Source: Desulfuromusa sp.
Lineage (GTDB): Bacteria; Desulfobacterota; Desulfuromonadia; Desulfuromonadales; Geopsychrobacteraceae
Direction of reading: 5' to 3'
DNA: 14,257 nucleotides
Assembly: GCA_023145655.1 (NCBI GenBank)
Contig: JAGLDI010000021.1
Span: forward strand, 1 to 14,257
Numbering within the stretch: position 1 is the stretch's first letter; each line of letters starts with the position of its first letter. Below the pieces are notes generated by a model. It saw nothing but the letters and a program-made list of their open reading frames with translations. It did not search any database and had not been told where the DNA came from. Of the stretch, positions 1 through 6,815 are shown one piece after another. The translations under genes and the position numbers were made by a program.

Positions 1-58
1 GGGACGTAGTTGATAAATCCACTTATTTTGGAGTAATGGGATTTAACAACTACGTCCC
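1..58. repeat. REP-like imperfect palindrome (20-bp arms)
   Basis: Positions 1-20 and 39-58 are inverted copies with a single mismatch (position 13 against 46), around an 18-base loop. The outer end reads GGGACGTAG, so the element begins GGGAC and ends GTCCC and carries a GTAG tetranucleotide near its foot. That is the style of repeats mobilised by REP-associated tyrosine transposases (RAYTs). No transposase gene is in the window, so the family assignment is inference. The hairpin lies 35 bases past the stop of the permease gene and could also stop or stabilise that transcript, although no clean T-tract follows the hairpin on the minus strand. The element may continue beyond the window edge. 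Confidence 0.6.
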
Positions 59-93
59 CAAAAATCCCTTACAAATAGTATTGCTACAGTCTC

Positions 94-972
94 CTAGCGT
101 TTTTGTAAAGATTCATAGGCAGATACGGACAATATCATCCCACCCCCTATTATGACGGACAGTTGGGGAGTTTCCTGAATGACATACCACGCAAGTAGAG
201 CGGCAATCACGGGCTGCAGACAACCAATCAGCGCTACTGATTTTGCCGGAAGTTGCTTCAAGCTGAAAGAAAGCAAGGTATGGGCTGTTGCGGTACTGAG
301 AAGGCCGAGGAGGACAAGCTTGAACATATCCAGAGAGTTCAACATTCTGACCTGAGGATAATCAACAAACATTGCCAGCATTATTCCCACTGTTACCACC
401 TGATGAAACATCAAACTGTCACTGGTCACGTTGTTGAAGTGGTATTTCTGGAACAAATTTCGGAGCGCAAAAAGCCCCGCTGAGAGGACACCCCATAAAA
501 TCCCCAAAGTAAAGGAGTCCTGCCAGTCTGTCGGGTTCGGACCAATCATGACTGCCAGGCCTGCCAGCATAAAAAGCCCGGCAAAAACATCTCTCGCTTT
601 GATCCGCTGTCTGGTAAACAGTGGTTCAAGGATAATGGTGATAACAGGATAGGTGAAAAGAGCCAGCATACCAACGGCTACAGATGAAATCTGCATAGCA
701 TGAAAGAAAGCCACCCAATGTAAACCAAGGAGGATACCAAGCGCATAAACACCGGCATAAGCACGGATTCCAGTTAACCTTAACTTGCGTTTCTGCAGAA
801 GGATAAACAGAATAAGGGCAATCGCAGAGATCACTCCGCGTAACTGGATGATAGAGACGGCATCAAGGGGGATTAACTTTGCAAATAACCCGGTGAGTGC
901 CAGAAGGAAAGTTGCAAGATAAAGACTTGGTAAGCCAAGTCGGGCAGGCGGCAGTTCTGATAATTTAACGAT
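94..972 (-). CDS. EamA/DMT-superfamily permease, non-canonical start
   Basis: This is an inner-membrane transporter of the drug/metabolite (EamA, RhaT-like) type. The family has two repeats of five transmembrane helices; the substrate cannot be told from sequence. Visible family features are the glycine-rich hydrophobic helices, the GLHWVAFFHAMQISSVAVGM-like stretch at the end of repeat one, and the AKSVALIGCLQPVIAALLAW stretch in repeat two. The first conventional start is GTG at 834 (246 residues), but it would cut through the first helix. The frame stays open to a TAG at 1006-1008 and encodes a convincing first helix (LPSLYLATFLLALTGLFAKL). No ATG, GTG or TTG occurs there. A GAGGT Shine-Dalgarno (984-980) lies 7 bases before an ATC codon at 972-970, giving 292 residues, the normal family length. 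Either ATC is the start or the start codon is mutated. The family call is firm; the 5' end is uncertain. Confidence 0.85.
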   Translation of the reverse strand: MVKLSELPPARLGLPSLYLATFLLALTGLFAKLIPLDAVSIIQLRGVISAIALILFILLQKRKLRLTGIRAYAGVYALGILLGLHWVAFFHAMQISSVAVGMLALFTYPVITIILEPLFTRQRIKARDVFAGLFMLAGLAVMIGPNPTDWQDSFTLGILWGVLSAGLFALRNLFQKYHFNNVTSDSLMFHQVVTVGIMLAMFVDYPQVRMLNSLDMFKLVLLGLLSTATAHTLLSFSLKQLPAKSVALIGCLQPVIAALLAWYVIQETPQLSVIIGGGMILSVSAYESLQKR

Positions 973-979
973 AGTTTTA

Positions 980-984
980 ACCTC
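980..984 (-). promoter_or_regulatory. Shine-Dalgarno pointing to an ATC start
   Basis: GAGGT on the minus strand is followed by a 7-base spacer (TAAAACT) and then ATC at 972-970, in frame with the permease. No canonical start codon lies within reach in that frame. The site decides the proposed full-length start. Confidence 0.4.
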
Positions 985-1035
985 ACACCAAGCGGGTCTA
1001 TAAATCTATATCAATGTCGTGGCGACAAAAGATAG

Positions 1036-1057
1036 CAGGTGACCAAATGACCACCTG
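1036..1057. repeat. small inverted repeat CAGGTG/CACCTG
   Basis: A 6-bp stem (1036-1041 with 1052-1057) with a 10-base loop lies between the permease and RNase H genes. It is downstream of the RNase H stop on the minus strand but has no T-tract on that strand. It could be a weak processing or stop structure, or the operator of the permease. Nothing else is evident in 973-1112. Confidence 0.25.
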
Positions 1058-1112
1058 ACAGTTATTTATTTACGGTTCTCTCCACCAAACAAAGGGGGAT
1101 AGAATCGTAGAA

Positions 1113-1592
1113 TTATCCATGATCCTCTCTCAACGCTTTTCGGGAAGCTCTATCCACCAGAGTGAACAGTCGATCAATACCATTTTTTTGTTTTGCTCTC
1201 TTATGTCCACGCACTTTAACCAGTTTACATTCCAGTTGATCGATCAACATATAAAATTGCTGGTACAGCTCAAAATTATTGAGGCGGATATTTTTATGAG
1301 AGCAATAATCATTTTGTTCTAATCGCTCGCGTCTTTGCGGTAAACTAACAATATTTTGTGAATCGGTATAGACAGTCACCTTATCCCCTGATGTCTGGAT
1401 ATCGTTGAGCGCCCATAATAAAGTCTGTAATTCCAGTTTTGTTGAAGATGTCTGCTCAAAACGCCGCACTTTGACTTGTGTTTTTAACTCATCCAGCGAA
1501 AGTTCGGAATCAGACACTGTGAGGTAAGCCCCATAGCCAATATTCGACTCGGGATTTACACTTCCATCGGTCAGGAGTAGCAGCTCAGACAT
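1113..1592 (-). CDS. RNase H-family ribonuclease
   Basis: A 159-residue RNase H-fold protein, predicted to cleave the RNA strand of RNA-DNA hybrids in the cytoplasm with two bound metal ions. All expected catalytic positions are visible in order: D9 in TDGS, E54 in TKLELQ, D77 in YTDSQN, H130 in VRGHKRA and D147 in LVDRAS. These correspond to Asp10, Glu48, Asp70, His124 and Asp134 of Escherichia coli RNase HI, so the enzyme should be active. The family's basic substrate-binding loop is replaced by a short region around residues 85-100 (QRRERLEQN). A GAGGAG Shine-Dalgarno precedes the ATG at 1592. It may be an accessory RNase H distinct from the housekeeping rnhA. Composition appears more AT-rich than glmS or clpB, by eye. 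It is divergently oriented from the yheU-like gene. Confidence 0.85.
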   Translation of the reverse strand: MSELLLLTDGSVNPESNIGYGAYLTVSDSELSLDELKTQVKVRRFEQTSSTKLELQTLLWALNDIQTSGDKVTVYTDSQNIVSLPQRRERLEQNDYCSHKNIRLNNFELYQQFYMLIDQLECKLVKVRGHKRAKQKNGIDRLFTLVDRASRKALREDHG

Positions 1593-1673
1593 AGAACTCT
1601 CCTCTGGTCTTGTTACCCATCACTTTTTTTCGATGCGAGATATAAATTCTCAATTTTCTTCCTTGTCCGGGTG

Positions 1674-1685
1674 TTCTGCGCAGAA
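1674..1685. promoter_or_regulatory. perfect 12-bp palindrome between divergent genes
   Basis: TTCTGCGCAGAA is a perfect palindrome lying roughly midway between the RNase H start (1592, minus) and the YheU start (1792, plus). A TATAAT hexamer at 1730-1735 is a possible -10 for yheU, but no good -35 is 16-18 bases upstream. The palindrome is a possible shared operator. Nothing identifies the regulator. Confidence 0.25.
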
Positions 1686-1791
1686 ATTTGAGACTGGAAA
1701 TTACAGGGAAGTGTAGTTGTGGAGGATTATATAATCAAGCAGATATGGTTGGAAGCTGAAGAGATAGAATGATTCAATAAATGAGGTAATT

Positions 1792-2031
1792 ATGTCTCAG
1801 GAAAAAATAGATTCACACGAAGAAGGGGTCGAGATCCCCTACGATAAGATCGCCCCGGATACTCTGCAGAGAATGATTCAGGAGTTTGTGACCAGAGACG
1901 GGACGGATTGGGGTGATAGCGGTTGTACGCTGGAAGATAAGGTTGAACAGGTTAAACTACAGCTGAAAGACAGGAAAATTAAGATTGTGTTTGACCTGTC
2001 ATCACAAACTGCGAATTTTGTTGTTTGTTGA
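1792..2031 (+). CDS. yheU: YheU-family (UPF0270) small protein
   Basis: A 79-residue cytoplasmic protein of the YheU/UPF0270 family, whose function is unknown. The recognisable core is IPYDKIAPDTLQRMIQEF, then a VTRDGTDWG segment (family form VLREGTDYG) and the helix TLEDKVEQVKLQLKDRKIKI, ending in a short strand region. Order and spacing match the family. The N-terminus is about 12 residues longer than the short E. coli-type protein, with an acidic stretch (EKIDSHEEGVE). A GAGGT Shine-Dalgarno lies 4-5 bases before the ATG. It is monocistronic; the next genes on either side are on the opposite strand. Family recognition is confident and the role is unknown. Confidence 0.85.
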   Translation: MSQEKIDSHEEGVEIPYDKIAPDTLQRMIQEFVTRDGTDWGDSGCTLEDKVEQVKLQLKDRKIKIVFDLSSQTANFVVC

Positions 2032-2083
2032 AGTGGAGTCGCCCAAATTTGATCAGATAGTCATCTGTCAGATTTTATCTCGC

Positions 2084-2107
2084 AAAAAAAACAGCTGCCC
2101 GAGGCAG
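2084..2107 (-). terminator. intrinsic terminator (minus strand)
   Basis: On the minus strand a 5-bp CTGCC/GGCAG stem with a 3-base loop (2107-2095) is followed after three bases by an unbroken run of eight T (2091-2084). It is the first clear terminator downstream of the 34-residue lysine-rich gene, and possibly of the whole glmU-glmS transcript, since no terminator is visible immediately after glmS. Confidence 0.65.
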
Positions 2108-2129
2108 TGAGATTTAAGTCACGAGTTAC

Positions 2130-2197
2130 GGGACGCAGAAATAAGTGCACCCCCACTTGTGCCAAGATCTTCTCTGCTCTGCAGATAAGTGTGTCCC
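2130..2197. repeat. degenerate REP-like element, GGGAC...GTCCC ends
   Basis: The stretch opens with GGGAC (2130-2134) and closes with GTCCC (2193-2197). It contains two copies of a GCAG(AA)ATAAGTG motif about 48 bases apart (around 2135-2147 and 2181-2191), each followed by a C-rich tract. An AAGTG/CACTT mini-hairpin lies in the first half, and ATAAGT (2185-2190) can pair with ACTTAT just downstream (2202-2207). The end pattern matches the hairpin at 1-58. It is probably the remains of a short transposase-mobilised repeat. No coding capacity is evident. Confidence 0.35.
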
Positions 2198-2249
2198 AAA
2201 AACTTATGGGATTCAGGGGCGACCGGAGAACACCAACAAGTCCGGTTGA

Positions 2250-2354
2250 CTACTTCTTTTCTGCCTTTTTCACCTTTTTATCGGCTTTTTTTTCCTTCAT
2301 GCTTTTGGCCGGTTCTTTTTTGACCGACTTCTTGCTGTCCATGCCCTTGCCCAT
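2250..2354 (-). CDS. 34-residue lysine-rich small protein
   Basis: This is a short gene on the minus strand that length cut-offs would miss. It starts at ATG 2354-2352, has 34 codons, and stops at TAG 2252-2250. A GGAG Shine-Dalgarno (2365-2362) sits 7 bases upstream of the ATG, an ideal spacing. The product begins MGKGMDSKKS and is about 44% lysine with scattered acidic and alanine residues (KEPAKSMKEKKADKK), so it should be a highly charged, disordered or helical nucleic-acid- or ribosome-associated peptide. From memory it resembles short uncharacterised proteins of the form M-x-K-G-x-DSKK...KKEPAKTxKEKKA in various Proteobacteria; this could not be checked here. A terminator follows about 140 bases downstream. 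The plus-strand frame covering it encodes a phenylalanine-rich shadow. Confidence 0.7.
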   Translation of the reverse strand: MGKGMDSKKSVKKEPAKSMKEKKADKKVKKAEKK

Positions 2355-2820
2355 GATTTTACTCCAATCTCTCCGCAGTGAGGATGCTGATTCGACTCAA
2401 ATTTTCGTTAGCTTAACACGTTTTGGCTTTTGGCGTTTTTATCGGTTGGCCGGAGAATTGCCTAAGGGCAGCCGCCCCTTGTACTGTTGACACTAGTCTT
2501 TTAACGGGTGACCCCGCATTGTCTCTTTGACCGAAAAACAGTATTCCCCTGTCTCTATGGGTTGTTAACTTCATCTGGGAGTAAAAAGCTTGTATTCAGA
2601 CAATAAGTGCGCCACGAGCCATAGGCCAGAACACTTTATGAGGTGTCAGATCTTGAAATATTAGGACAATTACTTGCTTTTCAAGACCTGCCCCCCCACT
2701 TAATTTATGTCTTCAGAGTTGGGCATAGCGTCCCTCAGAACACCTAAAGTAAAACGGAGAGTTGACCCCTCTTTCCATGGCTAATGGTGTCTATTGAGGT
2801 CATTTAAGCTCAGGATAAAA
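2355..2820. other. long intergenic region downstream of glmS
   Basis: No protein-coding gene is convincing on either strand in these 466 bases. Minus-strand ORFs of about 20 codons lack a Shine-Dalgarno. The region holds the REP-like hairpin at 2647-2690, a small hairpin AAGGG/CCCTT at about 2464-2480, and the leader of the 34-residue gene. No intrinsic terminator follows the glmS stop, so the glmU-glmS transcript may run through here to the terminator at 2084-2107. A small RNA cannot be excluded. Confidence 0.4.
2647..2690 (-). repeat. REP-like hairpin, 12-bp arms
   Basis: Positions 2647-2658 and 2679-2690 form a 12-bp inverted repeat (CAGGTCTTGAAA with TTTCAAGATCTG on the minus strand). 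The one imperfect position is a G-U wobble in minus-strand RNA, and the loop is 20 bases. A run of seven C follows directly on the plus strand (2691-2697), giving a G-rich foot as in the other REP-like elements of the window. It lies 131 bases beyond the glmS stop and could protect the 3' end of the glmU-glmS message. Confidence 0.5.
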
Positions 2821-4650
2821 CTACTCCACCGTGACACTTTTCGCCAGGTTACGCGGTTGATCGACATCCGTTCCTTTGAGTACCGAAATATGATAGGCGA
2901 GTAACTGCATCGGAATTGAGGTGAGAATCGGCAGCAGATCTTCGGTTGTTTCGGGTATTTTGATCAATGTCTCCACCCGTCCCTGCAGGTCATTCTCCTC
3001 GCCACTGGTCACAGCAATCACTTTTCCACCCCGGGCACAAACTTCTTCCAGATTGGAGACCACTTTGTCGTAGGTGGCATTCCTTGGCACCAACACCACC
3101 ACCGGCAGGTTTTCATCAATCAAGGCAATCGGCCCGTGTTTCATCTCCCCAGCAGGATACCCTTCGGCGTGAATGTAGGAAATTTCCTTGAGCTTCAGTG
3201 CCCCTTCGAGAGCAATAGGATACTGATTTCCCCGCCCCATATAGAGAAAATCACGAGCATTCATATACTCACGGGCAATGTTTTCAATTTGCTCATTCAG
3301 CTCCAGAGTCTCTTCCAGTTTACGTGGCAACGCCAATAGAGTTTTGACATGCTGACGACATTCATCAGCCGTCAAGGTTCCCCGCGCCCGACCCAGTTTT
3401 AATGCCAAGAGGTAGAGGGCAACCAGTTGAGTGGTAAAAGCTTTGGTCGAAGCGACACCAATTTCAGGGCCAGCGTGGGTATAAATGACCCCGTCACTCT
3501 CGCGGGCAATGGAGGAATCGACCACATTACAGATACAAACCACCTTGCCACCCTTACCTTTGGCTTCGCGCAAACCTGCCAGAGTGTCGGCAGTTTCACC
3601 GCTCTGGCTGATCAGAACGGTCAGGGTTTTATCGGTAATAATCGGATCACGATAGCGAAACTCGCTGGCAATATCTATTTCCACCGGAATCCGTGCCAGT
3701 TTTTCAATATAGAACTTACCCACCAGCCCCGCATGCCAGGAGGTTCCACAGGCAATGATATTAATTTTATCCAGAGCAACCAGCTGTTCCTGGCTGAGAT
3801 CAAGATCTTCCAGATAAATATCCCCCTCATCACCTTGCAGTCTTCCGGCAATCGTATCGGCTAAGGCTCGGGGCTGCTCATAAATCTCTTTGAGCATAAA
3901 ATGTTTGTAGCCCCCTTTTTCTGCCATCAACGGACTCCAGGTGATGGTCTTGCTCTTCCTGACCTGCGGTTGCCCGGAAAGATCGGTCAACCACATTTTT
4001 TCGGGGGTGAAAACTGCAATATCACCGTCTTCCAGAAAAATCATCTCACGAGTGTGGGACAACATTGCCGGGATATCAGAAGCGACAAAATATTCTCCCT
4101 CTCCCTGCCCGATCACCAGCGGTGCCCCATGTTTGGCAGCAATCAATTTATCCGGTTCATCATTACAGAGAATTGCCACCGCATAAGCCCCTTCGGCCTC
4201 TTTCAACGCCAGACGAACGGCTGTTTCAAAGTCACCGCACTGCCGATAGTGTTCTTCCACCAGATGGGCAATAATTTCCGTATCGGTCTCGGAACGAAAA
4301 GTGTGCCCTATTTTTTTCAGTCGCTCCTTCAATTTCAGGTAATTCTCAATGATGCCGTTATGCACCACGATAATATTACTCGCTTTGTGTGGATGAGCAT
4401 TGATTTCAGAAGGACGCCCATGGGTTGCCCAGCGGGTATGGCCAATGCCACGACTCCCTTTTGCCGGGTAATCAAGGAGAATTTTTTCCAGATTAATCAG
4501 CTTCCCTTCCGCTCGACGAATTTGTGGTTCACCCCCATTCAGGGTGCAGATCCCGGCGGAATCATAGCCCCGGTATTCAAGCCGGCGCAAACCATCAATA
4601 ATAATGGGTGAAGCCTCCTGCGGTCCAATATAACCAACTATTCCACACAT
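2821..4650 (-). CDS. glmS: glutamine--fructose-6-phosphate aminotransferase (isomerizing)
   Basis: GlmS makes glucosamine-6-phosphate from fructose-6-phosphate and glutamine, the committed step to UDP-GlcNAc for peptidoglycan and LPS. The 609-residue length equals that of the E. coli enzyme. The N-terminal glutaminase domain (about 1-240) opens with MCGIVGYIG, where Cys2 is the nucleophile, and carries the [12 protein letters not shown] and HNGIIENY motifs. Two SIS (sugar isomerase) domains follow, with the phosphosugar loop SQSGETADT, then [21 protein letters not shown] and [16 protein letters not shown]. The C-terminus LAKSVTVE is typical. It starts 9 bases after the glmU stop, and its purine-rich Shine-Dalgarno (AAGGGG) overlaps that stop, so the two genes should be translationally coupled. 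No glmS ribozyme can fit between them, so control must be by other means. Confidence 0.98.
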   Translation of the reverse strand: MCGIVGYIGPQEASPIIIDGLRRLEYRGYDSAGICTLNGGEPQIRRAEGKLINLEKILLDYPAKGSRGIGHTRWATHGRPSEINAHPHKASNIIVVHNGIIENYLKLKERLKKIGHTFRSETDTEIIAHLVEEHYRQCGDFETAVRLALKEAEGAYAVAILCNDEPDKLIAAKHGAPLVIGQGEGEYFVASDIPAMLSHTREMIFLEDGDIAVFTPEKMWLTDLSGQPQVRKSKTITWSPLMAEKGGYKHFMLKEIYEQPRALADTIAGRLQGDEGDIYLEDLDLSQEQLVALDKINIIACGTSWHAGLVGKFYIEKLARIPVEIDIASEFRYRDPIITDKTLTVLISQSGETADTLAGLREAKGKGGKVVCICNVVDSSIARESDGVIYTHAGPEIGVASTKAFTTQLVALYLLALKLGRARGTLTADECRQHVKTLLALPRKLEETLELNEQIENIAREYMNARDFLYMGRGNQYPIALEGALKLKEISYIHAEGYPAGEMKHGPIALIDENLPVVVLVPRNATYDKVVSNLEEVCARGGKVIAVTSGEENDLQGRVETLIKIPETTEDLLPILTSIPMQLLAYHISVLKGTDVDQPRNLAKSVTVE

Positions 4651-4659
4651 ATTTTCCCC

Positions 4660-6045
4660 TTACTTGTTAGATTTCTGCTGTTTTCGCAACCGCCACCCTT
4701 CAACATTCACCTGCTCTGTCCGTGACAGCGCCAGTGAATCTGCTGGAACATCTTTGGTGATTGTTGAACCTGCAGCAATCAAACTGTTTCGCCCGATGGT
4801 TACGGGAGCAACGAACTGACAGTCACTGCCGACAAAAACATCATCTTCGACCGTGGTCTGATGTTTATTCACTCCGTCATAATTACAGGTGATGGTGCCG
4901 CAGCCGAAATTGACATTTTTACCCACCTCTGAATCACCAATATAGGTGAGGTGGCTGGCCTGAGATTTTTCACCCAGAACCGACTTCTTCATCTCGACGA
5001 AGTTGCCAATTTTATTGTTACCGGTCAAAACAGTCCCGGGACGCAGATGTGCCATTGGGCCAATCTTGCACTTGGGCCCAATTTGTGCCTCTTCGATAGC
5101 TGAACCCGCCTTCAAGTGCACACCGTCGGCGACCTGCGAATCAACAACAACAACCCCTGTTTCGATGATACAATTTTTACCAATTGTCGTCTTACCATGC
5201 AGATGAACATTGGGATGTAAAATTGTGTCAACACCAATTTCAACGCCATTGTCGATATAAACAGTTGTCGGATCAGACATCGAGACGCCGCCAAACATCA
5301 GATCGGCATTGATCTTCCAACGCATCAATACCTCAGCTTCTGCTAGCTGGCAACGATCATTAATCCCCATCACCTCAGTAGGATCGTCAACACAGAGTGC
5401 CCGGGTCTTTTCTCCCGCAGCAACGGCCGCAGCAACCACGTCGGTCAGGTAATATTCCCTCTGGACATTATTTTTATTCAGCCCCTTTAATGCCGAAAGG
5501 ACAAAAGCGGCATCAAACAGATAGGTTCCGGAATTGATTTCGGTCACCTGACGCTGTCGTTCGTCAGCGTCCTTTTCTTCGACAATTTGCAGAATCTGCT
5601 CACCATCCCGGATTATTCGCCCATAACCAGCAGGATTTGGCAGCTGCGCAGTTAGCACCGTAACGGCAGCTTGCTGCTGGGAATGGTAATGCTGTAGCCG
5701 CTGCAAGGTTTCCGGTTGAATTAACGGAACATCACCACAAAGCAACAACAACGCACCTGAATAGCCGCGTAAAGAGTCAGCGGCACACATCAGGGCGTGA
5801 CCCGTTCCCAGTTGGTCGCTCTGCTTAATCCAGGTTATATCCCCATCGACAAAAGCATCTGAAACCTGTTCTGCACGGTGGCCGATAACTACTTTCAACT
5901 GCTTAAAACCTGCAAGTTTAGCCGTTTCGAGAGGATAATAGAGCATCGGTTGCCCACAGATTGGATGCAAAACTTTCGGCACTGCCGATTTCATTCTCGT
6001 CCCTTTTCCAGCGGCCAAAATAACTGCTGCCAAGCCCTTTTCCAT
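4660..6045 (-). CDS. glmU: bifunctional GlcNAc-1-P uridyltransferase / GlcN-1-P acetyltransferase
   Basis: GlmU performs the last two steps to UDP-GlcNAc: acetylation of glucosamine-1-phosphate and uridylyl transfer. The N-terminal pyrophosphorylase domain (about 1-230) shows the signature LAAGKGTRMKS with PKVLHP, then GDVPLI, YGRIIRD and EINSGTYLF. The C-terminal left-handed beta-helix has hexapeptide repeats with the acetyltransferase residues in NFVEMKKS and SHLTYIGDSEVG (the His/Tyr pair), then NFGCGTITCNYDGVNKH, and a basic tail. The start is placed at ATG 6045: an AAAGGA Shine-Dalgarno (6057-6052) lies 6 bases upstream. An in-frame ATG at 6060 would add five residues but has no Shine-Dalgarno and contains this one. 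The product is 461 residues, normal for the family. It is first in a two-gene unit with glmS, divergent from the gene at 6256. Confidence 0.97.
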   Translation of the reverse strand: MEKGLAAVILAAGKGTRMKSAVPKVLHPICGQPMLYYPLETAKLAGFKQLKVVIGHRAEQVSDAFVDGDITWIKQSDQLGTGHALMCAADSLRGYSGALLLLCGDVPLIQPETLQRLQHYHSQQQAAVTVLTAQLPNPAGYGRIIRDGEQILQIVEEKDADERQRQVTEINSGTYLFDAAFVLSALKGLNKNNVQREYYLTDVVAAAVAAGEKTRALCVDDPTEVMGINDRCQLAEAEVLMRWKINADLMFGGVSMSDPTTVYIDNGVEIGVDTILHPNVHLHGKTTIGKNCIIETGVVVVDSQVADGVHLKAGSAIEEAQIGPKCKIGPMAHLRPGTVLTGNNKIGNFVEMKKSVLGEKSQASHLTYIGDSEVGKNVNFGCGTITCNYDGVNKHQTTVEDDVFVGSDCQFVAPVTIGRNSLIAAGSTITKDVPADSLALSRTEQVNVEGWRLRKQQKSNK

Positions 6046-6206
6046 GGAGAGTCCTTTCAATTGAAGAGTTAAGAGCCTGTCAGATTTCGCAGTAGATTCT
6101 TGTAAAGTCCCACAGCCTCTCAGTATTAAAATAATCTTAATTCTCTCAAAATAACCATTGCCAAGTCAAGTAGCATCCTCTCGGTATCACGATAAAATTG
6201 CAATTA

Positions 6207-6235
6207 TTTACATTATTCAATGACTCACGTATAGT
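6207..6235 (+). promoter_or_regulatory. sigma70-type promoter
   Basis: TTTACA (6207-6212), a 17-base spacer and TATAGT (6230-6235) form a good housekeeping promoter for the 6256-8681 unit. The expected start site, around 6242, falls right at the GGAGGT Shine-Dalgarno (6243-6248), so the leader would be only about 14 bases. The rest of the 6046-6255 intergenic region must also contain the glmU promoter, for which no convincing pair of hexamers was found. Confidence 0.5.
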
Positions 6236-6255
6236 TCCCCACGGAGGTATCAGGG

Positions 6256-6810
6256 ATGGATGAACGACGCCAGTTGCTACAAGAACTTGATGAAATTCAG
6301 CAAGCGATCAAAGAGCTGGAAATTCACTATGAACAATATTTTGCTGGAATTGAAAAGCGGGAACCTTACAATGAGCGTAAGGATATTACCCGACAGATTC
6401 GCTACTTTACCAATCGGCATATTATCTGGACAGATCTGAAATTTCGCTATCAGGGGATCGCTTCACGCTTTATGTCCTATGGACAATACTGGGATCGGAT
6501 CCTCCGCTTGATCGATGAGGGTAAATATCACCGCCATACCACTAAACTGGCGACCGGTGCGGCAACGCCATCGAACGGACAGACAAAATCTATCGATCCA
6601 AAAATTGAAGCAACCACGTTGCAACAGCAACTCACCCAAGCCAGAAAAACCTGTGGCCTCTCCGGAAATGGACCCAGTGCCGAAAAAGTTGCTGTATTTC
6701 TTGCGGTCCAGCGGGAAAAGATTCGGGCTCGCTACGGCGATAAAGCGGTGGAGTTCAGCATTGACAGCAGTGGTGAAAAACCCCGTATTAAAGTCAGTTT
6801 CAAAAAATAA
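6256..6810 (+). CDS. MXAN_5187-like coiled-coil protein
   Basis: A soluble 184-residue protein with no signal peptide and no transmembrane segment. Residues 1-30 form a charged helix or coiled coil (DERRQLLQELDEIQQAIKELE). Residues 45-94 form an aromatic- and arginine-rich helical block (RQIRYFTNRHIIWTDLKFRYQGI and YWDRILRLIDEGKYHR). A low-complexity linker covers about 95-118, and a C-terminal block (about 119-184) includes VFLAVQREKIRARYGDKAVEFSID and ends in a basic strand. The YWDRILRLIDEGKYHR block and the KYG-type tail resemble the C-terminal domain of Myxococcus MXAN_5187-type proteins, a family of unknown function found mainly in delta-proteobacteria; this is recognition from memory. 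GGAGGT lies 7 bases before the ATG. The radical SAM gene follows after 5 bases, so the two are co-expressed. Confidence 0.75.
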   Translation: MDERRQLLQELDEIQQAIKELEIHYEQYFAGIEKREPYNERKDITRQIRYFTNRHIIWTDLKFRYQGIASRFMSYGQYWDRILRLIDEGKYHRHTTKLATGAATPSNGQTKSIDPKIEATTLQQQLTQARKTCGLSGNGPSAEKVAVFLAVQREKIRARYGDKAVEFSIDSSGEKPRIKVSFKK

Positions 6811-6815
6811 ATCCT

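Noticed and set aside
2041..2072. Terminator for yheU on the plus strand
   Set aside because: Only a 5-bp CAGAT/ATCTG stem followed by four T is present, too weak to call.
2107..2490. 127-codon plus-strand ORF in the YheU-glmS gap
   Set aside because: Its phenylalanine-rich middle is the antisense of the lysine-rich minus-strand gene. It has no Shine-Dalgarno and it runs through the terminator and repeat sequences.
3901..4611. 236-codon plus-strand ORF inside glmS
   Set aside because: It is entirely antisense to the conserved glutaminase domain of glmS, with no start signals and no recognisable product.
4651..4659. glmS ribozyme
   Set aside because: Only 9 bases separate glmU and glmS, so there is no room for the self-cleaving leader known from Gram-positive bacteria.
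6046..6060. ATG at 6060 as start of glmU
   Set aside because: It lacks a Shine-Dalgarno, and the AAAGGA that serves the ATG at 6045 lies inside the extra codons.
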